Of a DNA stretch of 39,757 nt, positions 32,795 through 39,696 are shown in pieces. Made by a program: the position numbers and the translations under genes. The notes below the pieces were generated by a model. It was not told the DNA's origin. It saw only the letters and a list, made by a program, of their open reading frames with translations, and made no database searches. The stretch spans positions 1 through 39,757 of the forward strand of contig BJGE01000012.1 in the NCBI GenBank assembly GCA_014190275.1, in the 5' to 3' direction. This DNA comes from Actinomycetes bacterium (lineage in GTDB: Bacteria; Actinomycetota; Actinomycetes; S36-B12). Position 1 is the stretch's first letter. Every line of letters begins with the position of its first letter.

Positions 32795-33894
32795 GAGCGA
32801 ACTCGCGGGTCAAAGATTACGTAGAGCAGCTCGGCAAGGAGGTTGGCGGCGATGACGGCGATTGAGAACATCAAGAAGATCGCTTGCAAAAGCGGAATAT
32901 CCGGCCCGCGCAGTGCCTCGTAGGTGAGTAGACCGAGACCAGGCCAAGAGAAGACCGTTTCAACTGTGATTGCGCCGGTAACCACAAAACCTAAGGATAA
33001 AAAGATCAAGGTGACCGTGGGAAGCAAGGCATTTGGTACTGCATGGCGTTTGCGCACCGAGGTGTCGCGCAGGCCCTTCGCGCGGGCGAGGGTCAGGTAT
33101 TCCTGCTTGCGTTCGTCAATCAGGGAGGCGCGCATGACCAGGGCGTAGTCGGCCAGATAGATAAGCACCAGGGTCGTGCAGGGCAGCACCAGATGCCAGA
33201 GCACATTTAGCCAGCCCATCGGGCTAGAGGTGTCGGCACCTGGGCTGGCAATGCCGCCAACCGGAAACATCCCGGGGATACCAAAGACACCAACCGAGAA
33301 GACGATAAGCAGCATCATGCCGAGCCAGAACTCGGGCATGGAGTAGAGGATCAACGTGGTACCGGTCGACATGCGGTCGAAGCGGCCGCCGGGCTTCCAG
33401 CCAGCGCGGATGCCGACCCAGATGCCGATTAGCGAAGCCAGCAAGATAGCGGTACCGAGCAGTAAGAGCGTTGGCCAGACTCGTTCCCCGATCATCTCCC
33501 AGACCGGCCGAGAGAACCTGGTCGAGTCGATCGTCGAGTCAAACGGGTTTCGGAGATAAGTGAGGAACTGTTCAAGCAGCGGCTTATTCAACGCGCGGCG
33601 TAACTCAACTAATTGCTCCGGGTCCTGATTGCGCCCGCGCGCATAAAGGCCGATGGGGTCACCGGGGAGCATCCGAAAAAGGAAGAAGTTGAAAATGATG
33701 ACGAAGGCGAGCGTGACGAAAGCCCGCAGCACCTTGCTGCCGACGACTTTTAGGGTGGAGCCGGTGACTCGATGAACGCGAATCGGGTCGGGCTCACCTA
33801 CCGCGACTTCCTGCAGGATCGAGATGACCCACTCCCTTCGCCTACCACGGGCACTATGAATACCGTGCCTATATCTACTACAGGTACCCCCCAA
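32791..33894 (-). CDS. dppB: Dipeptide/oligopeptide-type ABC transporter permease (DppB/OppB)
   Basis: The protein has the DppB first helix with FNFFLFRMLPGDPIGLYARG, the conserved LR.LPGDP pattern. The large external loop and five further helices follow, with the coupling loop LTLARAKGLRDTSVRKRHAVPN and the end LAELLYVIFDPRVRS. The start is uncertain. The frame opens at a TTG (33894), but the first ~45 residues are basic and unlike a permease; the only later in-frame canonical start before the first helix is a GTG at about 33732. Neither has a clear ribosome-binding site. It is 39 bases after the DUF4287-like gene and overlaps dppC by four bases. Confidence 0.85.
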   Translation of the reverse strand: MGGTCSRYRHGIHSARGRRREWVISILQEVAVGEPDPIRVHRVTGSTLKVVGSKVLRAFVTLAFVIIFNFFLFRMLPGDPIGLYARGRNQDPEQLVELRRALNKPLLEQFLTYLRNPFDSTIDSTRFSRPVWEMIGERVWPTLLLLGTAILLASLIGIWVGIRAGWKPGGRFDRMSTGTTLILYSMPEFWLGMMLLIVFSVGVFGIPGMFPVGGIASPGADTSSPMGWLNVLWHLVLPCTTLVLIYLADYALVMRASLIDERKQEYLTLARAKGLRDTSVRKRHAVPNALLPTVTLIFLSLGFVVTGAITVETVFSWPGLGLLTYEALRGPDIPLLQAIFLMFSIAVIAANLLAELLYVIFDPRVRS

Positions 33895-33933
33895 TATGGT
33901 GCTGGTTGAGGTTATTGCCGCGGGCGGTCAATT

Positions 33934-34554
33934 TCACTCAGCGAGTCGCGCTGCTGCGAGGTCCTGCAGGAGTTTCGAATCCACTTCCCAATCCACCGGC
34001 ACCTTGAAGGTCTTCTTGTTCATTTCATATGCGACGAGTCTTGACTTGAACTCTTCAAGCACCTCGGCGCTGCACGGGGCGATCAAGATGTGGTGGTTAT
34101 GGACGGAGAGCCCCAAGATGTATTTACTCTCCATTTTGAGCATCGGCTGATTCCAAGCCAGCACCAATTCCATCTTGGGGTACTTGTCGGTTATCGCTTT
34201 GAAGATCCACGTAGCGGTTTTGCGTTTGGTCTCGTCGAATTGGGCGAGGTAGTTCGCCACGGATCCATAGCGACTGGAGCTCTTAGACCCCCGGCAATAG
34301 AGCACGAGAGCATTGGCGTGAGTCTGGCTAAATCCATGCTCCTTACGGAGAAACGCGATTTGTTCCGCGTACTTAAAGTCGGAGATCTTCCGCATCTGCT
34401 TGAACCAGTAGGACATGGGCCGCCCGTGCTTGGCCTCAATCGCCGGAAAGTAGGAATCTCGTTCAGGATTTTTCGTCGCCACCGGAGAATCGTACTTTGC
34501 CGCTTTGGTGCGCACGACAGATAAGTCCTGTTGGAGCGCCGCGAGGAAACGCAC
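33934..34554 (-). CDS. DUF4287/DUF1801-like small soluble protein
   Basis: The 206-aa product contains SYFPAIEAKHGRPMSYWF followed by KYAEQIAFLRKEHGFSQTHANALV, which I recognise as the DUF4287 pattern. The second half (WIFKAITDKYPKMELVLAWNQPMLKM) resembles the YdhG/DUF1801-like fold. Function is unknown; some DUF1801 proteins are linked to iron delivery, which would suit a neighbourhood rich in iron enzymes, but that is only a suggestion. Two starts are possible: GTG 34554, with no ribosome-binding site, or GTG 34515, with AGGA about ten bases upstream and an N-terminus closer to what homologues would be expected to have. It sits between the MBL gene and the Dpp transporter, all on one strand. 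Confidence 0.75.
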   Translation of the reverse strand: MRFLAALQQDLSVVRTKAAKYDSPVATKNPERDSYFPAIEAKHGRPMSYWFKQMRKISDFKYAEQIAFLRKEHGFSQTHANALVLYCRGSKSSSRYGSVANYLAQFDETKRKTATWIFKAITDKYPKMELVLAWNQPMLKMESKYILGLSVHNHHILIAPCSAEVLEEFKSRLVAYEMNKKTFKVPVDWEVDSKLLQDLAAARLAE

Positions 34555-34583
34555 TTACGATGCAGGGGAGTGAAATGTCGCGC

Positions 34584-35210
34584 TTAGTGTCCGCGTGCTA
34601 CCCATGCCTGATAATCCTTTGCCTCATCGCCAACCGTGGTCGCACCGCCGTGCCCGGGAAGCACTTTGGTGTCACCCGGAAGGGTAAGAATTCTCTCGCG
34701 GATGGAGTCCAGGATCGTTCTGAAGTCACTAAATGACCTCCCGGTCGCACCAGGGCCACCTTGAAACAAGGTATCGCCGGAGATCAAGACCCCAAGGTCT
34801 GGTAGGTACAGGCAAACCCCGCCGGGTGAATGGCCAGGGGTGTGCAGCACCCTCGCTGTAAGGCTTGCGGCGCCTAGCACCTCGCCGTCACTGAGTTCGG
34901 AAGGCACGACACCCGGATGTACGACATCCCAAAGCATCAGGTCGCCTGGGTGCATCCGGATAGGTGCGCCGGTCTGCTCTGAGATGACCACGGCCTGCCC
35001 AATGTGGTCATCGTGGCCGTGCGTGCAAATGACCCCGACGACCTTTCGACCGCCGATCGCATCGAGGATTGCCTTGTGGTCATGAGCGGGATCGATGACC
35101 AACACTTCAGAATCGTCGCCTATCAGATAAACGTTGTTGTCCACTTCCCAGGTTCCACCGTCGAGCGAGAACGTTCCGCTCGTAACTATTGTTTGGATGC
35201 TAGGTGGCAT
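34584..35210 (-). CDS. MBL-fold metallo-hydrolase paired with mscR (putative S-formylmycothiol hydrolase role)
   Basis: The 208-aa metallo-beta-lactamase-fold protein has the metal motif CTHGHDDHIG (H-x-H-x-D-H), a second His in HTPGHSPGG, an Asp in ISGDTLFQGG and a final His in VLPGHGG, the glyoxalase II-type ligand set. It begins within the mscR stop codon (TAATG, one-base overlap). The same pairing occurs in mycobacteria, where Rv2260 lies next to mscR (Rv2259), and a role in hydrolysing or oxidising the S-formylmycothiol product has been considered. That function is an inference from context; the fold and metal sites are seen directly. Confidence 0.85.
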   Translation of the reverse strand: MPPSIQTIVTSGTFSLDGGTWEVDNNVYLIGDDSEVLVIDPAHDHKAILDAIGGRKVVGVICTHGHDDHIGQAVVISEQTGAPIRMHPGDLMLWDVVHPGVVPSELSDGEVLGAASLTARVLHTPGHSPGGVCLYLPDLGVLISGDTLFQGGPGATGRSFSDFRTILDSIRERILTLPGDTKVLPGHGGATTVGDEAKDYQAWVARGH

Positions 35211-36295
35211 TAAAGTACGACCACCGAGCGAAGCACTTCGCCGCGATGCATTTTCGCGAAAGCCTCTTCCACTTGATCAAGTGCAATCTCCTCTGAGACG
35301 AACCGATCCAAAGGCAGTCGACCCTGAAGATAAAGATCAATTAACATCGGGAAGTCTCGAGTTGGTAGGCAATCTCCATACCAACTTGATTTAAGTGAAC
35401 CCCCGCGCCCAAAGACGTCGATAAGTGGCAGATCCAGCCGCATCGTCGGATCAGGAACGCCGACAAGTACGACTGTGCCGGCGAGATCGCGCCCGTAAAA
35501 CGCAGCCTCGTAGGTCTCTGGACGCCCGACGGCATCTATCACCACATCTGCACCAAAACCTCCGGTGAATTCTTGGATGCCTTCTACGGCGTCGCGGCTA
35601 CGGGAGTTAACCGTGTGTGTTGCCCCGAACTCGCGAGCAAGTTCTAGTTTTCGGTCATCAATGTCAACCGCGATGATGGTGCTCGCCCCGGCCAATCGAG
35701 CTCCGGCGATAGCGGCATCACCTACGCCGCCGCATCCGATAACCGCCACGGTATCGCCGCGAGTTATGTTTGCGGTGTTGATCGCCGCGCCGAGCCCGGC
35801 CATCACACCGCAACCCAGCAATCCAGCAACTTGAGCCGGGGCCCGGCGATCCACCTTCGTGCATTGCCCTGCTGCCACCAGAGTTTTTTCGGCAAATGCA
35901 CCGATACCCAGTGCCGGGCTCAACTCGGTGCCGTCCTCAAGAGTCATCTTGGCTTCGGCGTTATAGGTGTTGAAGCAGTACCACGGCCGGCCGCGTCGGC
36001 AGGCCCGACAATCGCCACAGACTGCGCGCCAGTTCAAGATCACGTAGTCACCGGGCTGCACCCCGGTAACGCCCGCACCCACGGCATCGACAAAGCCGGC
36101 TGCCTCATGCCCGAGCAGAAAGGGGAACTGGTCATTGATTGCACCTTCCCGGTAGTGCAGGTCCGTGTGGCACACCCCGCATGCGGCGATTTTCACCTTC
36201 ACTTCGCCTGGCCCTGGATCGGGAATCACAATATTTTCTAGTGAAACGGGCGCGCCCTTCGACTTGGCGATAACGCCCCGAACGATCTCAGAAAT
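35210..36295 (-). CDS. mscR: S-(hydroxymethyl)mycothiol dehydrogenase (NAD-dependent formaldehyde dehydrogenase), ATT start
   Basis: The zinc-dependent medium-chain dehydrogenase oxidises the formaldehyde-mycothiol adduct. Seen: [14 protein letters not shown] (catalytic Cys), [14 protein letters not shown], the structural-zinc segment [32 protein letters not shown], and the NAD site [28 protein letters not shown] is typical of MscR. With a start at ATT 36295 the protein is 361 aa and its N-terminus ([20 protein letters not shown]) aligns with known MscR proteins at residue 1. AGGGAAGGG ends six bases upstream. No ATG, GTG or TTG occurs in frame between the preceding stop (36347-36349) and the ATT, and the first internal GTG (36229) would delete 22 conserved residues and has no ribosome-binding site. 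It is coupled to the MBL gene. Confidence 0.88.
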   Translation of the reverse strand: MSEIVRGVIAKSKGAPVSLENIVIPDPGPGEVKVKIAACGVCHTDLHYREGAINDQFPFLLGHEAAGFVDAVGAGVTGVQPGDYVILNWRAVCGDCRACRRGRPWYCFNTYNAEAKMTLEDGTELSPALGIGAFAEKTLVAAGQCTKVDRRAPAQVAGLLGCGVMAGLGAAINTANITRGDTVAVIGCGGVGDAAIAGARLAGASTIIAVDIDDRKLELAREFGATHTVNSRSRDAVEGIQEFTGGFGADVVIDAVGRPETYEAAFYGRDLAGTVVLVGVPDPTMRLDLPLIDVFGRGGSLKSSWYGDCLPTRDFPMLIDLYLQGRLPLDRFVSEEIALDQVEEAFAKMHRGEVLRSVVVL

Positions 36296-36301
36296 CGTAT
36301 G

Positions 36302-36310
36302 CCCTTCCCT
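36302..36310 (-). promoter_or_regulatory. Ribosome-binding site fixing the ATT start of mscR
   Basis: On the minus strand AGGGAAGGG ends six bases before ATT 36295, an ideal spacing. No other start codon lies in range, so this site supports initiation at ATT. Confidence 0.65.
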
Positions 36311-36346
36311 CGCTCTAACCGGACACGCCTTAGATCCGTGGGCTAA

Positions 36347-36520
36347 TTATTCCTCAGCACCTTCGAAGCAGAAGCCACCGTTGATTACGGACTTGACTGA
36401 GTACGACGGCTGTAGGCCGAGACCGATGCCATGGGCGCCGGGACGCACCCACGCCACAGCCATAGTCAACCGGTCAACCGGTGCAGAATTTGCTGGTGAA
36501 GCCACGTTATTCATTGGCAT
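36347..36520 (-). CDS. 57-aa small protein upstream of mscR
   Basis: A 57-codon frame begins at ATG 36520 with a perfect AGGAGG six bases upstream and ends at TAA 36347-36349, 51 bases before the mscR start and in the same frame. The peptide starts MPMNNVASPANSAP and ends NGGFCFEGAEE, with one Cys near the C-terminus and no transmembrane segment. I do not recognise the family. It is probably translated given the site strength, and a promoter lies upstream. It could be a small protein tied to formaldehyde metabolism, a regulatory leader peptide, or a precursor peptide, though no modifying enzyme is encoded nearby. Confidence 0.65.
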   Translation of the reverse strand: MPMNNVASPANSAPVDRLTMAVAWVRPGAHGIGLGLQPSYSVKSVINGGFCFEGAEE

Positions 36521-36568
36521 CTTAAACCTCCTGTAGGCGAATCGAAGTAACTTTTGAAGATGTTCGTC

Positions 36569-36596
36569 ATGGTACGTGTGTTTTCAGTAAATGCAA
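36569..36596 (-). promoter_or_regulatory. Promoter for the small ORF-mscR-dpp-dehydrogenase run
   Basis: On the minus strand TTGCAT and TACCAT are separated by 16 bases, a good sigma-70/SigA-type match. Transcription would start near 36562, giving a leader of about 40 bases before AGGAGG and the ATG at 36520. No other clear promoter or terminator was seen down to 27594, where all nine genes read in one direction. Confidence 0.5.
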
Positions 36597-36603
36597 GGCC
36601 CGC

Positions 36604-36803
36604 GAGGGGTTTTGATACTTTCCTCTCCAAATGTTGCTGGAGGTTGATACTCTTTTCGGCATGCGAGTGCGACTGGTGGCGCTTGCGCTAGGGCTGGCCT
36701 TGACAATCCCAATGGCTCCGGCCGCTATGGCCGGGTCTGGTGCAGATGCCCCCCGCACGCAGGTCCACGTGCAACCGCGTGCGGCGGTTGCCGGTGCGGG
36801 CAC
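36604..36803 (+). repeat. Direct repeat, right copy (leader plus signal-peptide coding)
   Basis: This is the near-identical partner of 19076-19275, in the same orientation. Identity covers GGGGT(N)TTGATA, the TTCCTCTCCAAATG leader, the GGAGG-TTGATACTCTTT segment and about 140 coding bases, then falls abruptly. Confidence 0.85.
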
Positions 36804-39657
36804 GCCTGCGGCGATATTGGCCACGGTGCCAGCGGTCTCACCCCTTCGAGTGGGATACGGACCTGGCCTATTTCCGTCTTTGTCTTCCAAGGCTAAAGAC
36901 AAGCGCGGGTGCACCCTACGCAACCAGATGCTGATCAAGCTGGCCACCAAGAAGCCGCGGGTGGGGGCCGGATGCACGCTTACCGGCGGCCTTTGGACCC
37001 TTGATTTCGGTGCTTCTAAAACCAATCAGGCGTCCAAGGTGAAACTTGGCAAGTTAATGCCTGACCTTTATGTCTATGGCCAGGGTGCCTACCTTTGGAC
37101 ACCACAGCAACGCGCCGCATACACAACTACGGTGGTAAAGGCCGCAACAACCTCTAAAACTCGATCTAAAGCAACAACGATCCATCCCATTATTTGGCTG
37201 CCAAATATCTCAAACTTTCAACCGGTATCTCGCCAAGGCTTTATTATTATGAATTCCCTATTGGACTTACTGATAAGTTTACCGGACCCGGAGATACAAC
37301 TGGAGGCTTTGAAATTAAGGAACCCGCTCTTCTTCGAATCTTGGACTGTGGCGACAGTACTTAACGCCAAAGCGTGGGGCTTGAGTTTCTCGCCGAAGGT
37401 CTTTGCGAATTTTCAGTTGACGATCGATGAATGCGCAAATAACCCATCTCCCTCACAAAATATCTGCTCTAATAGTTATGCCGTCCCCAACGAGGCCCAG
37501 CAATTTAACGTGGTCGCTGTTCCGCAGATTGCCTCCGAGGTGGCGGCACCCGAGCCAGCCATTCTAAATTCGTATAGTGCACCCACTACACCCGCCGTCG
37601 GTCATGACCTATTCGGCATCCATGCTCCGGCTGATTGGTTTAGTGATGTGGCCAGCGGGATAGAAGGGCCAACAAATCCCGCGACGATTCCGAGTGTGCC
37701 CGTTGGCTACCTTCGCCTTTGGGATACCGAAACCAAGTGGCGAGATCTTGAGCCCACCAAGGGCACCTTCATCTGGAGAAAACTACAAAAGCAGATTGAG
37801 ACCGCCCAAGTCCTCAATGCCAAGGTGATGCTGGTCCTAGGTGGCACACCGGCGTGGGCAGGTGGTGGTGGCGTCACGGATAACCCGACCAATATCGCTG
37901 ACTGGCGTAGTTACGTGCGTGAGGTTTCATGTAAATACGGCGCATCAATCAGCGCATATGAGGTTTGGAACGAAGCGAATCTATCTACATTTTACGGCGG
38001 TACCCCGGCGCAGATGGCGGATTTAACCTTGGCGGCATTCGAAGAGATTCGTAAATGCAACCCGAGTGCACTCGTGGTAGCGGCCAATACCACCTCGCGG
38101 GCGACCGGCTCCTTCGGGACTTTCTTCCCGGCCTACTTGGCGGAAATGAAGATACGTAATTGGCCGGCCGATGCTTACTCGGTGCACTCATACCCCACGG
38201 CGTCAGGTGGTGCCGATGATCGGATCAGGGGTATCGGTCAATTCCGCACCATGCTGGCGCTCTCCGGTGCACCACAGACCACCGTCTTTGACACTGAGGT
38301 GAATTACGGCCTTGCCGGGCTTGGAGAAGGCAAAGTCGATATCACCGGCGACAAGGCGATGGCACTGTTATCGCGCACTTACATTGATTCGGTGCGCTAC
38401 GGCTTTGGGTCCACGTTCTGGTATGCATGGACCAAGGCCAGCGATGGCGTCTTCGGTATTCAAATGACCCCGAGTTCGGCAGATGAACAGCAGGCTTGGC
38501 GAGCGACCTACGACTGGTTGATCGGCGCGCAACTGCAAAAGTGCGCCTCGCCAAAGACCGACCTAGTGGTATGCCAGTTCTCCAGAGGGGCCGATAACTT
38601 CTCTCTAGTCTGGTACGGCGATGTGAGCAGCCCAGCCAACTTGGTTTCGCCAAGTCGCTATTTCGGGAATTTAGGTTCGCAGTGCCAGACCTTGCGAGGC
38701 TCTGACTGCGCTGGCATATTAGCCGGCACTGCACCGTTGAGCTACATGCCGGTGCGCATCTTTGGCCCCCCAACTGCCGCGGCGAGTGTCCCTGCCAAGA
38801 TCACTATGGACAAAAGTGTGATGAGTGTGAGCCCCGCAGAAAGTCAGCCAGTCACCATCACAGTTCTCGACGCCAGCGGTAACCCGATATCCGGTCAGCA
38901 GGTTGACCTCATTGCGACCGGGGACACGCGCTTTGGCTTGGGCGATGGCGCTTCAACCCCCGTTACGAATGAGAAAGGCCAATTAGTTGTCACTATCACG
39001 ACGATTGGCTCGGCCACCGGCACCATAACCGCCGTCCCTGTTAACGGCCAAGCCGGCTTGAAAGCCACCGCCACGATAAGTAGTTATCGCCTTGGCGAAC
39101 TTGGTCCAGGAGGTGGCTTAGTGTTCTTGATCGCTAATGGAAAGACTTACGAGATGGCACCAAGGCCCCGAAATGCCGCTGTACCAAATAGTTTGTGCAC
39201 TTCAATTGACGTAGACCCCAATTGCTTTCTACCTGATCCAGAAGCGAGTTGGTGCAACAATGCAAGCTCCGCACTTCCTGGCACCGGTACCGAGGTTGGT
39301 ACTGGTAGGGCGAATACCGCTTTGATGGTGAAAGGCTGCACTAGTGGTGCTAGTCAATTGGCCGCGGACCGCGTAAGTGGCGGGCAGAAAGATTGGTTCT
39401 TGCCAGCTCTTGAAGAGTTGGATGCGATGGGAAGCTACCTAAACAACTGCCCAAGTGGCTGTGTTTTCCATGAGCGATTCGATTTTAACTATACGAAATC
39501 TATGGAATCTTCTTACTGGAGTTCCTCGCAGGACGCTGACATTCGCCCCACCCTCGCCTGGGGTGTGAATATCCGCTATTCGACTTCATCTCTCCTATTC
39601 TTTGTCCAGTTCCAAAAGGACAGCGCGCGACGCGTTCGTCCGATCCGATCTTTCTAA
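36631..39657 (+). CDS. Secreted multidomain protein: degenerate HNH-like domain, GH-A glycosidase, Ig-like domain, Lcl_C/DUF1566-like tail
   Basis: The 1008-aa paralogue of the 19103 product aligns without gaps to about residue 817. It has the same signal peptide, the same HNH-derived segment with KLGK at the catalytic site (138-141), the same glycosidase residues (Glu448 in YEVWNEAN, Glu556 in VFDTEVNYG) and the same Ig-like domain. Residues 166-236 are strongly diverged but equal in length. The tail differs: residues 822-1008 form an Lcl_C/DUF1566-type module (GPGGGLVFLIANGKTYEMAP, QKDWFLPALEEL, SYWSSSQ, VRPIRSF), common at the end of bacterial surface proteins and probably ligand-binding. 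The ATG at 36661 is an alternative start giving a shorter signal peptide. Confidence 0.82.
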   Translation: MLLEVDTLFGMRVRLVALALGLALTIPMAPAAMAGSGADAPRTQVHVQPRAAVAGAGTPAAILATVPAVSPLRVGYGPGLFPSLSSKAKDKRGCTLRNQMLIKLATKKPRVGAGCTLTGGLWTLDFGASKTNQASKVKLGKLMPDLYVYGQGAYLWTPQQRAAYTTTVVKAATTSKTRSKATTIHPIIWLPNISNFQPVSRQGFIIMNSLLDLLISLPDPEIQLEALKLRNPLFFESWTVATVLNAKAWGLSFSPKVFANFQLTIDECANNPSPSQNICSNSYAVPNEAQQFNVVAVPQIASEVAAPEPAILNSYSAPTTPAVGHDLFGIHAPADWFSDVASGIEGPTNPATIPSVPVGYLRLWDTETKWRDLEPTKGTFIWRKLQKQIETAQVLNAKVMLVLGGTPAWAGGGGVTDNPTNIADWRSYVREVSCKYGASISAYEVWNEANLSTFYGGTPAQMADLTLAAFEEIRKCNPSALVVAANTTSRATGSFGTFFPAYLAEMKIRNWPADAYSVHSYPTASGGADDRIRGIGQFRTMLALSGAPQTTVFDTEVNYGLAGLGEGKVDITGDKAMALLSRTYIDSVRYGFGSTFWYAWTKASDGVFGIQMTPSSADEQQAWRATYDWLIGAQLQKCASPKTDLVVCQFSRGADNFSLVWYGDVSSPANLVSPSRYFGNLGSQCQTLRGSDCAGILAGTAPLSYMPVRIFGPPTAAASVPAKITMDKSVMSVSPAESQPVTITVLDASGNPISGQQVDLIATGDTRFGLGDGASTPVTNEKGQLVVTITTIGSATGTITAVPVNGQAGLKATATISSYRLGELGPGGGLVFLIANGKTYEMAPRPRNAAVPNSLCTSIDVDPNCFLPDPEASWCNNASSALPGTGTEVGTGRANTALMVKGCTSGASQLAADRVSGGQKDWFLPALEELDAMGSYLNNCPSGCVFHERFDFNYTKSMESSYWSSSQDADIRPTLAWGVNIRYSTSSLLFFVQFQKDSARRVRPIRSF

Positions 39658-39696
39658 AGGGCCACCCCTTAACCCTCAGAGCATTAGAGTGGAACT

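Noticed and set aside
35210-36229. mscR starting at GTG 36229
   Set aside because: This loses 22 residues that match the conserved MscR N-terminus, and no ribosome-binding site precedes the GTG.
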